64,000 nt of DNA, from assembly GCA_051883395.1 (NCBI GenBank), contig JBJETQ010000022.1:10913-74912 (forward strand). Direction: 5' to 3'. The translations under genes and the position numbers were made by a program. Shown here one piece after another: positions 22,473-30,459 of the stretch. The notes beneath the pieces were generated by a model that was given only the letters and a program-made list of their open reading frames with translations, searched no databases and was not told the origin of the DNA. Position 1 is the stretch's first letter, and each line of letters begins with the position of its first letter. This DNA comes from HGM11368 sp051883395 (lineage in GTDB: Bacteria; Bacillota; Clostridia; Christensenellales; UBA3700).

Positions 22473-23975
22473 ATGGAAGAAAAGTTGAAACTATACTTTG
22501 ACGGTATGATTGTCAAAAAATCATCTATTCAGGGAGTTTTTTCTACTTTGAGCTTACCTGCGTTTATTAGAGACTGGTTTATAAAGAGATATAGCGATAA
22601 AAACGGAGATATTAGCGTTGATTTTGTTACGGAAAAGATAAAGGATATTATTCCAAGAAAAAATGAGTGGAATGCAATTCTTGACAAAATAATGACCGGT
22701 GAAAAGGCCAAATTTATGGCAAAAATCAACGTTTCATTTGACATAAAAACAGGGCGAGTAAATTTTGCGCTGCCAGACTTTGGTGTAACAACCGATCAAA
22801 CTTATATCAGCGCCACAGTATGGGAGACTTGCAAGAAGAGCCTGTTGCGTACTGATGGCGATATTTGGGGAATAATAGAATTGGGATATGGTACGGTCCA
22901 AGTCAGCGCAAAAAAAGAGGAAGGAAGGATATTGCTGACTTCATTCAAAGACTTTTTGCCATATAGTATTGATATAAATTATTATAGAAACGCAAGAAAA
23001 TATTTTGACTTGGATGAATGGATTGACTTGTTGCTTATGGCGATAGATTACAATCCGTCGGGCTATAACAGTCATGAAGAAAAAATTATGATGTTGACCA
23101 GGCTTTTGCCGTTTGTAGAAAAGCGTCTTAATCTGATTGAACTTGCGCCAAAAGGTACTGGTAAGAGCTACGTCTTTTCCCAGATCAGTAAGAGAGGCTG
23201 GCTTTCCAGCGGTGGCGTAATGACGAGAGCAAAGTTACTATACGATATGAAAAGCAAACAGGAAGGTTTGGTAGCTAATTATGATTATGTTGCTCTAGAT
23301 GAAGTCGGAACAATCAAATTTCCTGATGAGGCAGAAATGCAAGGGGCAATGAAAGGATACCTTGAAAGCGGCTCTTACACGGTTGGTGTAAAAGCAGGCA
23401 ATGGTGACGCAGGAATTGTTCTTTTGGGCAATATTAAGTCAGAAATGATGAACGTCAACGTAAATATGTTTGAAAATTTGCCGGCAATATTTGGTGATTC
23501 TGCATTGATAGATCGCTTCCACGGTTTTATTGAAGGCTGGAAAATTCCGAGAATGAACGAGAATATGAAGGCCGACGGTTGGGCACTAAATACGGAATAT
23601 TTTGCAGAAATATTGCATGCATTCAGAGATGACGTTGTATCAAAAACATTGGTTGAAAATGTGCTAATCGTTCCAAAAGATGCAGACACCAGAGATACTA
23701 CTGCCGTCAAGAAGATTATGACTGCCTTTACTAAGTTATTGTTCCCGCATTGGCAAAAGCCTCAGGACGTAGATTTTGAAAAGATGCAAAAATATTGTCT
23801 TGACCCTGCAATGAAGATGAGAAATATTATCAAAAAGCAGTTGGCAATTATTGATGTTGAATATAGAAACAAACCAATGGCAGATTATAGATTGATCGGG
23901 TATAATCAAACTCCGCCTGATGATCCAAGCGACAAAGATAGTTTAAGCATCGAACAAGCATGTATAAATGAGTGA
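22473..23975 (+). CDS. BrxL-like AAA+ protein without Lon-type C-terminal domain
   Basis: A 500-residue AAA+ protein whose core matches BrxL of BREX phage defence: YFDLDEWIDLLL, then ELAPKGTGKSYVF (Walker A, GTGKS 228-232), SSGGVMTRAKLLYDM, Walker B VALDEVGTI (Asp276, Glu277), GNIKSE and LIDRFHGFIEGWKIPRM. BrxL proteins are usually near 700 residues with a Lon-like C-terminal domain; here the protein stops soon after the AAA+ lid. No other BREX gene (pglX, pglZ, brxC, brxA/B) is in the window. It begins 2 nt after the Vps4-like stop. It is either a second motor of this system or a nucleic-acid-binding defence component; function is inferred. Confidence 0.82.
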   Translation: MEEKLKLYFDGMIVKKSSIQGVFSTLSLPAFIRDWFIKRYSDKNGDISVDFVTEKIKDIIPRKNEWNAILDKIMTGEKAKFMAKINVSFDIKTGRVNFALPDFGVTTDQTYISATVWETCKKSLLRTDGDIWGIIELGYGTVQVSAKKEEGRILLTSFKDFLPYSIDINYYRNARKYFDLDEWIDLLLMAIDYNPSGYNSHEEKIMMLTRLLPFVEKRLNLIELAPKGTGKSYVFSQISKRGWLSSGGVMTRAKLLYDMKSKQEGLVANYDYVALDEVGTIKFPDEAEMQGAMKGYLESGSYTVGVKAGNGDAGIVLLGNIKSEMMNVNVNMFENLPAIFGDSALIDRFHGFIEGWKIPRMNENMKADGWALNTEYFAEILHAFRDDVVSKTLVENVLIVPKDADTRDTTAVKKIMTAFTKLLFPHWQKPQDVDFEKMQKYCLDPAMKMRNIIKKQLAIIDVEYRNKPMADYRLIGYNQTPPDDPSDKDSLSIEQACINE

Positions 23976-23992
23976 GTAAACAGGAGCGTCAA

Positions 23993-26212
23993 ATGAGTAT
24001 AAAAATAAAAAGAAGAGTGGCAATATTTGGCATAATCGCATTACTGTTGGCAGTATTATGCGTAGGCGTTGCTTGCGATTCAAACGAATTCGAAAGAGAT
24101 ATTTTGCCTGAAAATAATAGCACTGGTGTTGAGGAAGAAAATAAAGTGCTAGAAGATGAATTGGAAAATTTGGCAATGCATCTTGATATGTCTTTAGGAC
24201 TATTCAGAGTTCTTAAAGAGAACAATAGTATCCAATATTATACAGCAGTATTTATAGACAATCAAGGCGGTTTTGTTGTGCCAAAAGAAGCAATAGAAAA
24301 TTCTATTAGCGCTGAATTAAAAACTCAAAACAGAATTTATGAAAATAATAAAATTCATGTAATCAAAAACAATGAACAAAGTAATTTTGCCGTACTCAGT
24401 GTTGACGACATTGTTACCGAGGGATTACTTACGACAAAAGAAATAAGCAATAAGGTTTATGCTGTAGGATATAACAAAACTAGCAATAACTTTGAAAAAA
24501 AGGTAATAGAAGTTTATAATTTTGACAAGGTGATAATATCGGCTGAATCAAGCGATTTTCTTTATGGATGTGCATTAATAGATTCGTCAAGTAAAAAATT
24601 ATATGGCGTATATTCTCCTGTTGAAGGAGTAGCAGCAAGTGCTGAAATTTTGATGGCTGAGCCAATTGAGGATCAGTTGAGCGGGACTAACATATATTGG
24701 AGTTTGGCAGAGTATAATCGTTCCAAATATCCATGCAATGTGTCAATATATGACGGTGAGTCGTTAGTATATTCTTTCAGTAGCGGCGTGGTTTTTGGCA
24801 CGGCTGTGGGAGATATCTTGGCACAAACACGACATGTACTTAATAATCCGGGTCATGCGCTTGTAGGTTTTTATGACGACGATAACAATCATTACACTGA
24901 CGTCTCCGACGATATAAGAGACGACGTGAATTTGCATACTATGTGGGTAGAGATTGACGTGCTAGAAGAGAACGTAAGGGGAACGGTGAATTTTGACGAA
25001 AGTAAAACCCATTATTTTGATACAGGTATCAGTGTCGTTGCAACAAACGCCCCAGGTTACGTTTTTGCAGGCTGGTATAACGGAATCTACTTGCTAGATT
25101 CGGCATTGAGTGCAAAGTTACCTGTACCACAATATAACGCCACCTTTAATGCTAAATGGGTGCAATTTAGCTATGAAACCAATAATGATGCAGCAGGAAA
25201 CGTTGAGGCTACAAGTTCTTATAACAGTATAGGTGATAGCGTTGTGCTGAGAGCCATAGAAACTGATGAGACATATACTTGGTTGGGCTGGTATAAGGGC
25301 GGCGAAAAGGTTTCTGATTCGTATATATATACTATGACGATCGGAGAAGAAGATGCTCTTTACACGGCAACTTGGGAGAGCTATACGTTGAATTTGTCGG
25401 CGGATGTGATTGGCAATAGCATTACGGTTAATTTTGACATCAACGATGAACAGGTCAGTGCAACGATGCCTTCTTCGCAGACGATATATACAGGTGAAAG
25501 TATATATTACGTCAAACCTACCGATATAGTTGGCAGATACCTGTTTGCAGGATGGTATAGTACGGCAGATTGCACAGGAGAACCGTTTGATTTTACCGCC
25601 GAGTTGAATAGCGACGTTACGCTCTATGCAAAATGGTGTGCATATAATGTCGATACTAGCAGCAATACATATTATTCAAGGCAAGTGGGCGAAACGGGAA
25701 ACATATATGGTTATAGTAAAAATAGCAGTAGCGGAAACTACATAGCATTTGTTCCGTTGGTGAGTCAAAGCATAACTATTTATTCTTCGGGCAGTTGGGA
25801 TACGTACGGCTATCTGTATAGCAGTAATATGAGCTTGCTCAGTTATAACGATGACGGTGGCATAAATAATAATTTTAGTATTACATATAGCGTGAAAGCA
25901 GGACAATTATATTATATCAAAGCGTGCGGGTATTCGTCATCAGGTACTATGGGCTTAACGATAACGGGTACTGCAACTCCTGCTGACGGAGGTAATGTAG
26001 TCGGTTTCAGCGGACCTTATTCCGGAAGAATTAAGGCAGGAACTGTATTCAATTTTAGAACCCATGCAACTAGCGGCGCCGGCGCTTATGTTTTCAATGG
26101 CTGGTATGTCAACGGAATCTTGCAAGATGCAGACTACGATGAATTTGAATTTGTAATGCCTTATCAAGATGCAAATATAGAAGTAAAATATAGAACCATG
26201 TCGATTTACTGA
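23993..26212 (+). CDS. Lipoprotein with degenerate trypsin-like domain and InlB-type repeats
   Basis: A 739-residue exported lipoprotein (lipid signal peptide ending VGVAC, Cys28). ATG 23993 is preferred over GTG 23972 for its AGGAG site. Residues 60-240 resemble a trypsin-like protease fold (AVFIDNQGGFVVPKEAIENS, SNFAVLSVDD, YGCALIDSSSKKLYGVYS), but positions expected for His, Asp and Ser are not present, so it is probably inactive. Residues 330-560 carry three Flg_new/InlB-B-type repeats (FAGWYNG, WLGWYKGG, FAGWYSTADC, each ending near AKW or ATW). A PPC-like beta domain (about 565-665) and a last FNGWYVNG repeat follow. Last gene of the operon; likely its outside component. Confidence 0.75.
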   Translation: MSIKIKRRVAIFGIIALLLAVLCVGVACDSNEFERDILPENNSTGVEEENKVLEDELENLAMHLDMSLGLFRVLKENNSIQYYTAVFIDNQGGFVVPKEAIENSISAELKTQNRIYENNKIHVIKNNEQSNFAVLSVDDIVTEGLLTTKEISNKVYAVGYNKTSNNFEKKVIEVYNFDKVIISAESSDFLYGCALIDSSSKKLYGVYSPVEGVAASAEILMAEPIEDQLSGTNIYWSLAEYNRSKYPCNVSIYDGESLVYSFSSGVVFGTAVGDILAQTRHVLNNPGHALVGFYDDDNNHYTDVSDDIRDDVNLHTMWVEIDVLEENVRGTVNFDESKTHYFDTGISVVATNAPGYVFAGWYNGIYLLDSALSAKLPVPQYNATFNAKWVQFSYETNNDAAGNVEATSSYNSIGDSVVLRAIETDETYTWLGWYKGGEKVSDSYIYTMTIGEEDALYTATWESYTLNLSADVIGNSITVNFDINDEQVSATMPSSQTIYTGESIYYVKPTDIVGRYLFAGWYSTADCTGEPFDFTAELNSDVTLYAKWCAYNVDTSSNTYYSRQVGETGNIYGYSKNSSSGNYIAFVPLVSQSITIYSSGSWDTYGYLYSSNMSLLSYNDDGGINNNFSITYSVKAGQLYYIKACGYSSSGTMGLTITGTATPADGGNVVGFSGPYSGRIKAGTVFNFRTHATSGAGAYVFNGWYVNGILQDADYDEFEFVMPYQDANIEVKYRTMSIY

Positions 26213-26234
26213 TAGATATTTATTAAGTTATCAG
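26207..26234 (+). terminator. Weak hairpin at the end of the 16-kb operon
   Basis: TACTGATA pairs with TATCAGTA across a 12-base A/T-rich loop, overlapping the stop codon of the lipoprotein gene. There is no T-run, so its strength as a terminator is doubtful. Confidence 0.4.
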
Positions 26235-26325
26235 TATATGTAAATAAGTAAATTGGGGGACTTGCCTGAGATTGTGGTATTGTACTGTACTTTAATAGGA
26301 GAGATATCATTGCAGTTAGCAAAGC

Positions 26326-26562
26326 TTATAGTATAAAAACAGCGTTCCATTTAGCTGTAAGGACGGCGTTGTCGTTGGTTATTGACCAACCTTTTAACAT
26401 TTTGCCATTGCTATTGGTAATTTGCGTATTGCCTATATACCAACCGTCAAAAGTATAGTGAGACCTTGTAGGTACTACCAACGTCTTGGTCAAATTATAT
26501 TGTATAGTCCCCAAAGCGTCTCCGCCGTTGACGGCATAACTTATATTATAAGAATTAAGTTG
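26326..26562 (-). pseudogene. C-terminal fragment of an InlB/Flg_new-repeat surface protein
   Basis: On the minus strand an open frame translates to a clear repeat unit: NSYNISYAVNGGDALGTIQY, then YTFDGWYIGNTQITNSNG and NDNAVLTAKWNAVFIL before a stop. There is no start codon with a ribosome site, and the frame is closed by a stop at 26596-26598. The repeat type is the same as in the lipoprotein just upstream, but on the opposite strand. It is a leftover of a deleted or recombined surface-protein gene. The promoter of the next gene overlaps its 5' side. Confidence 0.7.
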
Positions 26563-26565
26563 GTG

Positions 26566-26594
26566 TTGAAAATGCGTATAAGATATGATATAAT
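26566..26594 (+). promoter_or_regulatory. Promoter of the rubrerythrin-fusion gene
   Basis: TTGAAA (26566-26571), 17-bp spacer, TATAAT (26589-26594), 29 bp before the start codon, which has AAGGAG upstream. Confidence 0.85.
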
Positions 26595-26623
26595 ATTATA
26601 AAACCAAATTAAGGAGAAATTAT

Positions 26624-27799
26624 ATGAATAACAAGGCAATGTATAAATTGAGTTACGGACTGTTTGTCCTTACGGCAAAAGAAGGAGATAAGGACAACGG
26701 TTGTATCATCAACACGGCTATGCAGGCGGCGTCCGTACCCAATCAGGTAAGTATTTGCGTCAACAAAGCCAACTATACTCACGATATGATTGTCAATACG
26801 GGAGTGTTTACTGTGTCCGTCATCAGTCAAAAGGCTAAATTCGAATTATTCAAGCGTTTCGGCTTCCAATCGGGCAGGACAGTTGACAAATTCGACGGCT
26901 TTGACAAGTGCGTCAGGGGTAGCAACGGCTTGTTGTATATCAACGAAGGAACCAATGCTTACATATCGGTCAAGGTTGACAAAACCGTAGATTTGGGTTC
27001 TCACACTATGTTTATCGGTGAAATTACCGATATGGAAGTGCTTGACGACAGTTCGTCTGCAACTTACGAGTATTATCTCAACAATATCAAGCCAAAGCCA
27101 CAACCTGTCGGCGTAGCAGAGAACGGACAAACGGTATGGCGTTGTTCGATATGCGGATATGAATACGTAGGAGAAGAATTGCCTGCGGACTTTGTCTGCC
27201 CTATATGCAAACACCCTGCGTCTGACTTTGAAAAGATTGTAAAAGCCAAAGAAACCGCTTCTACCAACAAATATGCAGGCACTAAGACGGAGAAAAATCT
27301 GCACGAAGCCTTTTCGGGAGAGTCGCAGGCGAGAAACAAATACACGTTTTTTGCTTCGGTTGCTCAAAGAAACGGTTATGAACAGATTGCCGCTCTGTTC
27401 CTGAAAACAGCGGAAAACGAAAGAGAACACGCAAAACTGTGGTTCAACGAACTTGGCGGAATAGGCGATACCGCACAAAATCTCGAAAGTGCGGCTGACG
27501 GTGAAAACTACGAATGGACGGATATGTACGACGGCTTTGCAAAAACGGCAGATGAAGAAGGATTTACAGAACTTGCCGAAAAGTTCCGTAAAGTGGGAGC
27601 AATAGAGAAACGCCACGAGGAGCGCTATCGTGCGTTGCTCAAAAACGTGGAAACACGTGAAGTTTTTGCCAAGAGCGACGTCAAGGTATGGGAATGTCGT
27701 AACTGCGGACACGTTGTCGTAGGCACAAAAGCACCTGACGTTTGTGAAGTATGTTTCTATCCGCAAGCATATTTTGAAGTGAGTGAAGAAAATTATTAA
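26624..27799 (+). CDS. Flavin reductase-rubredoxin-rubrerythrin fusion protein
   Basis: A 391-residue redox protein that joins the parts of a peroxide/oxygen reduction chain. Residues 1-155 are a flavin reductase-like FMN domain (YKLSYGLFVLTAKEGDKDNG). Residues 168-203 are a rubredoxin-type iron centre (CSICGYEY, CPICKHP). Residues 215-345 are a rubrerythrin diiron four-helix domain (FSGESQARNKYTFFA, ENEREHAKLWF, EKRHEERY). A second rubredoxin-like knuckle ends it (CRNCGHVV, CEVCFYP). Electrons could pass from flavin to rubredoxin iron to the diiron site. Cytosolic oxidative-stress protection in an anaerobe is expected. It has its own promoter and is monocistronic. Confidence 0.92.
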   Translation: MNNKAMYKLSYGLFVLTAKEGDKDNGCIINTAMQAASVPNQVSICVNKANYTHDMIVNTGVFTVSVISQKAKFELFKRFGFQSGRTVDKFDGFDKCVRGSNGLLYINEGTNAYISVKVDKTVDLGSHTMFIGEITDMEVLDDSSSATYEYYLNNIKPKPQPVGVAENGQTVWRCSICGYEYVGEELPADFVCPICKHPASDFEKIVKAKETASTNKYAGTKTEKNLHEAFSGESQARNKYTFFASVAQRNGYEQIAALFLKTAENEREHAKLWFNELGGIGDTAQNLESAADGENYEWTDMYDGFAKTADEEGFTELAEKFRKVGAIEKRHEERYRALLKNVETREVFAKSDVKVWECRNCGHVVVGTKAPDVCEVCFYPQAYFEVSEENY

Positions 27800-27834
27800 A
27801 AAGCAATCAATTGATTTTTGATTATCGACAACTA

Positions 27835-27880
27835 TCAGGGCGCTGCGAAGGTTATACAACTAAGTGGCGCTTTGATTTTT
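27835..27880 (+). terminator. Possible terminator after the rubrerythrin fusion
   Basis: TCAGGGCGC (27835-27843) can pair with GCGCTTTGA (27867-27875), using two G-U pairs, around a 23-base loop, and five T follow. A long loop makes it uncertain. Confidence 0.45.
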
Positions 27881-27892
27881 AAAAGGTGAAAA

Positions 27893-28189
27893 ATGGCAAG
27901 CAGTAAAGAATTCAGAGATTACGTATTGGAACAGATGGAAGGGCTGGAAGTTACAAGCAGACCTATGATGGGCGAGTATATTTTGTATAAAGACGGCATT
28001 TATTTTGGCGGAGTGTTCGACGATAGACTATTGGTAAAAACCGTCAGGGAGAATGAGAAATACGGAATGGAAAGGCAACTGCCTTATGACGGAGCAAAAC
28101 CGATGTATATGGTTGACGACCTGGACGACAGACAAAAACTGGCGCAAATCGTCCAAGATACTTGCAGCGGGTTGAAGCAAAAAAGCTAA
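27893..28189 (+). CDS. TfoX N-terminal domain protein
   Basis: A 98-residue single-domain protein of the TfoX_N group: LEVTSRPMMGEYILYKDGIY and FDDRLLVKTV are characteristic. In gamma-proteobacteria TfoX controls competence, but stand-alone TfoX_N proteins in Clostridia have no established role. AAAAGGTG precedes the start. A good hairpin terminator follows 30 nt after the stop, shared with the convergent vWA gene. Confidence 0.85.
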   Translation: MASSKEFRDYVLEQMEGLEVTSRPMMGEYILYKDGIYFGGVFDDRLLVKTVRENEKYGMERQLPYDGAKPMYMVDDLDDRQKLAQIVQDTCSGLKQKS

Positions 28190-28221
28190 ACTCAAAATGA
28201 CAGTCAAACAAAATAAAAGTT

Positions 28222-28248
28222 ACGGCGAGCAAACAAGCTCGCCGTTTT
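28222..28248 (+). terminator. Terminator between convergent genes
   Basis: ACGGCGAGC (28222-28230) pairs with GCTCGCCGT (28237-28245), followed by TTTT on the plus strand. It lies between the TfoX-N gene and the oppositely oriented vWA gene and may serve both. Confidence 0.85.
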
Positions 28249-28275
28249 CAAATGTTGTAAAAAGGCGGTGATAGA

Positions 28276-29649
28276 TTATTCTACCTGATCGCAACAGTCA
28301 AAGTCGTTGTCGATATAGTGTGCGATAAATCTTGCTCTGAAACGGCGTGTATTGCATATTCCGTCAGGAGTACCGCTAACGTCAAGTTCTTCGGGTAGAA
28401 CGAACTTGATACAACGCACTTTGATATCGGTACAGCTTTCTTTGGTGTGTGCAGGCACGACAAAAGTTTTGAGTCCACGCTTGTACTCTAAGTCGTTTTC
28501 GTCGAGTTCCGTTACTATTGCGGCGAGAGCAACACGTTTGTTTGGACATACCTTACGCAAAGTTACGTCGAGCTGCAAGACTCTGCCCATAGATTCCATC
28601 ATAAGGTCGCCTGCGTCTATCTCCACGCTGTCGTTGCAACCGCCGATAGATACTTCTACCGGCAAAGGGCAATCTTCGGGAGTTACTACGACGTCGCAGT
28701 CAACGACGATGGATGGCGACGGAAATACAACTACGTTGCCTTCGTCGTCGGTATATTCTATCGAAGCGTCAACTTCTGTTTCGCCTTCACATTCTCCAAG
28801 ATGTTGTAGAGTAAAGGTAAAACTTGCGCCTTCGCTTTCGGTTTTTCCGAGCTCGTCAATCTTCCATTGTACCGTCGTGTCGTTGAGCATAAGTGCGCTG
28901 CCCTTGGTAGGAGAAGACACGCCTACCACTTTGAAACAGTCTGAGACAATGTCTTTGACAACGATGTCGGTTGCGCCGGGCTTAGAGATATTTTTTGCCA
29001 AATCTTCAAAGATGTCTTCGAGCTGACTGTCGTCGGGTGCTATTGCCACGTAGGCGGAGCTTGGCTGCGACGCCCACATTTTGAGAGCAGCTTCGTCTAT
29101 GCCGCCGTCGCCTTCAAGACCTATGGCGTATATGATAACGCCTTGCGCTTTTGCCTGAGCGGCAACTACTGCCGGCATGCTGCCTACCGTCGTTACGCCG
29201 TCGGTAAACATGACCATAACTTTGGCATTGGTTGACGACATGTCAAACAGGTCGAGAGCTTTGGTAAAGGCGTCGGCATGATTGGTACTGCCGCCTGACG
29301 TCAGGGCGTCCACCGCCGCATTGAGAGTGGCTACCGAAGTAATCAGCCCCGTATCCTGTGTGGCTGTGGTGGCAAAACTTACTATGCCTATATGACTGCC
29401 ACCGCCGATATTGCCGTCCTGGCTACTGTCGGTGGACTGGTCAATGATTTCGATAAATTTTTTTGCTCCGAGTTTGAGATTGGCAAGCGGACTGCCTTCC
29501 ATACTGCCGGAGCGGTCTAATATAAGCACGATGTCGGTCGGATTGGATACGATATCGGGCTGAGCGGACAACGAAAGAGTTACGTCAAACGTGTCCTTGC
29601 AATTGATTTGTTTCTTAGAAATGGTTTTATTTGATGACGTTATTCCCAT
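28276..29649 (-). CDS. von Willebrand factor A (vWA) domain protein
   Basis: A 457-residue protein without signal peptide. Start 29649 is chosen for the GGAAGGAGG ribosome site; a longer in-frame start at 29730 lacks one. A vWA domain covers about residues 40-225, with the metal-binding MIDAS motif DRSGS (in IVLILDRSGSMEGSP), the conserved Thr in SGGSTNHADAF and the Asp in MFTDGVTTVG. The C-terminal half is beta-rich with many Cys (DCFKVVG, GECEGETE, VDCDVVV, ESCTDIKVRC), probably two sandwich domains for binding. Metal-dependent protein binding is expected; partner unknown. It is transcribed divergently from the small membrane protein gene. Confidence 0.88.
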   Translation of the reverse strand: MGITSSNKTISKKQINCKDTFDVTLSLSAQPDIVSNPTDIVLILDRSGSMEGSPLANLKLGAKKFIEIIDQSTDSSQDGNIGGGSHIGIVSFATTATQDTGLITSVATLNAAVDALTSGGSTNHADAFTKALDLFDMSSTNAKVMVMFTDGVTTVGSMPAVVAAQAKAQGVIIYAIGLEGDGGIDEAALKMWASQPSSAYVAIAPDDSQLEDIFEDLAKNISKPGATDIVVKDIVSDCFKVVGVSSPTKGSALMLNDTTVQWKIDELGKTESEGASFTFTLQHLGECEGETEVDASIEYTDDEGNVVVFPSPSIVVDCDVVVTPEDCPLPVEVSIGGCNDSVEIDAGDLMMESMGRVLQLDVTLRKVCPNKRVALAAIVTELDENDLEYKRGLKTFVVPAHTKESCTDIKVRCIKFVLPEELDVSGTPDGICNTRRFRARFIAHYIDNDFDCCDQVE

Positions 29650-29817
29650 ATATTTTCCTCCTTCCCCACGACATAATATGATACATTTTGTCGTCGGGTG
29701 AAAGGCGTGTTTCGGACAAGTTTGTTTCAAACAAAGCCTGTCCGTTTGCCGTTTTGGTTGCGACGCTTACAAAATACTTACAAAACTTTATCGATACGTT
29801 TACCAAACGGCGGCGAT

Positions 29818-29846
29818 TTGATAACAAACGCCACGTATAATATAAT
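29818..29846 (+). promoter_or_regulatory. Promoter of the small membrane protein gene
   Basis: TTGATA (29818-29823), 17-bp spacer, TATAAT (29841-29846), 25 bp before the start codon. Confidence 0.8.
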
Positions 29847-29871
29847 CACAAAGGTCAAAAGGAGAAATAAA

Positions 29872-30210
29872 ATGGAAAATCAAAAACAAATAGAAGCAAT
29901 AAGAAATCAATACGTAAAAAAAGAGATAAGCGAGCTTGACAAACTCAAAGCTCTCGACAAGAAGGCAAAAAGACCTGCAACGATAGTTGCTTACGTTATA
30001 GGCGTCATCGCAACTCTGTTGTTGGGCGTTGGCATGTGCCTTGCCATGAAGGTTATAGGCGACCTTATGCCATTGGGCATAGTTATCGGAGTGATAGGCA
30101 TCGTTTTTATTGGTGTCAATCATCTCATTTACAACAAAGTCCTTGAAAGCGGCAAAAAGAAATATGCCGAACAAATAATCGAAAAAAGCAACGAATTGCT
30201 CAATAAATAA
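29872..30210 (+). CDS. Small two-helix membrane protein
   Basis: A 112-residue protein: a charged N-terminal helix (EISELDKLKALDKKAKRP), two transmembrane segments (ATIVAYVIGVIATLLLGV and LGIVIGVIGIVFIGVNHL) and a charged C-terminal helix. Similar Firmicutes proteins are sometimes labelled dihydropteridine reductase, with no sign of an enzyme fold here, so I leave the function open. AAAGGAG precedes the start. It has its own promoter and a strong terminator. Confidence 0.8.
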   Translation: MENQKQIEAIRNQYVKKEISELDKLKALDKKAKRPATIVAYVIGVIATLLLGVGMCLAMKVIGDLMPLGIVIGVIGIVFIGVNHLIYNKVLESGKKKYAEQIIEKSNELLNK

Positions 30211-30238
30211 TACACTCCTAAATCGATTGTTTGGTAAA

Positions 30239-30272
30239 GGACAAGGCTCTCAATGGGCCTTGTCCTTTTTTT
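30239..30272 (+). terminator. Rho-independent terminator
   Basis: GGACAAGGC (30239-30247) pairs with GCCTTGTCC (30257-30265), followed by seven T. Confidence 0.93.
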
Positions 30273-30381
30273 GTCGTTTTCAAAAGTGTGCAAAATTCGT
30301 CTTAAAACGGCTTTTCGTAACGCTAAATTTTAAAGATATTGTAAAATCGGGTTGAAAAAGGGCGATTTTGAAAATTCGCCG

Positions 30382-30410
30382 TTGACTTGCACAAAAAAGT
30401 ATTGTAAAAT
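30382..30410 (+). promoter_or_regulatory. Promoter of the ATP synthase operon
   Basis: TTGACT (30382-30387), 17-bp spacer, TAAAAT (30405-30410), 50 bp before the first gene. Genes from here to 37239 are closely packed with no internal terminator. Confidence 0.8.
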
Positions 30411-30459
30411 ATTACTTGATTATATCGGTACAATAGTGGCGAAATAATATAGGAAAAAT

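Noticed and set aside
22473..23975. A BREX phage-defence locus
   Set aside because: Only the BrxL-like gene is present; no methyltransferase, PglZ-type phosphatase or BrxC is found in the window.
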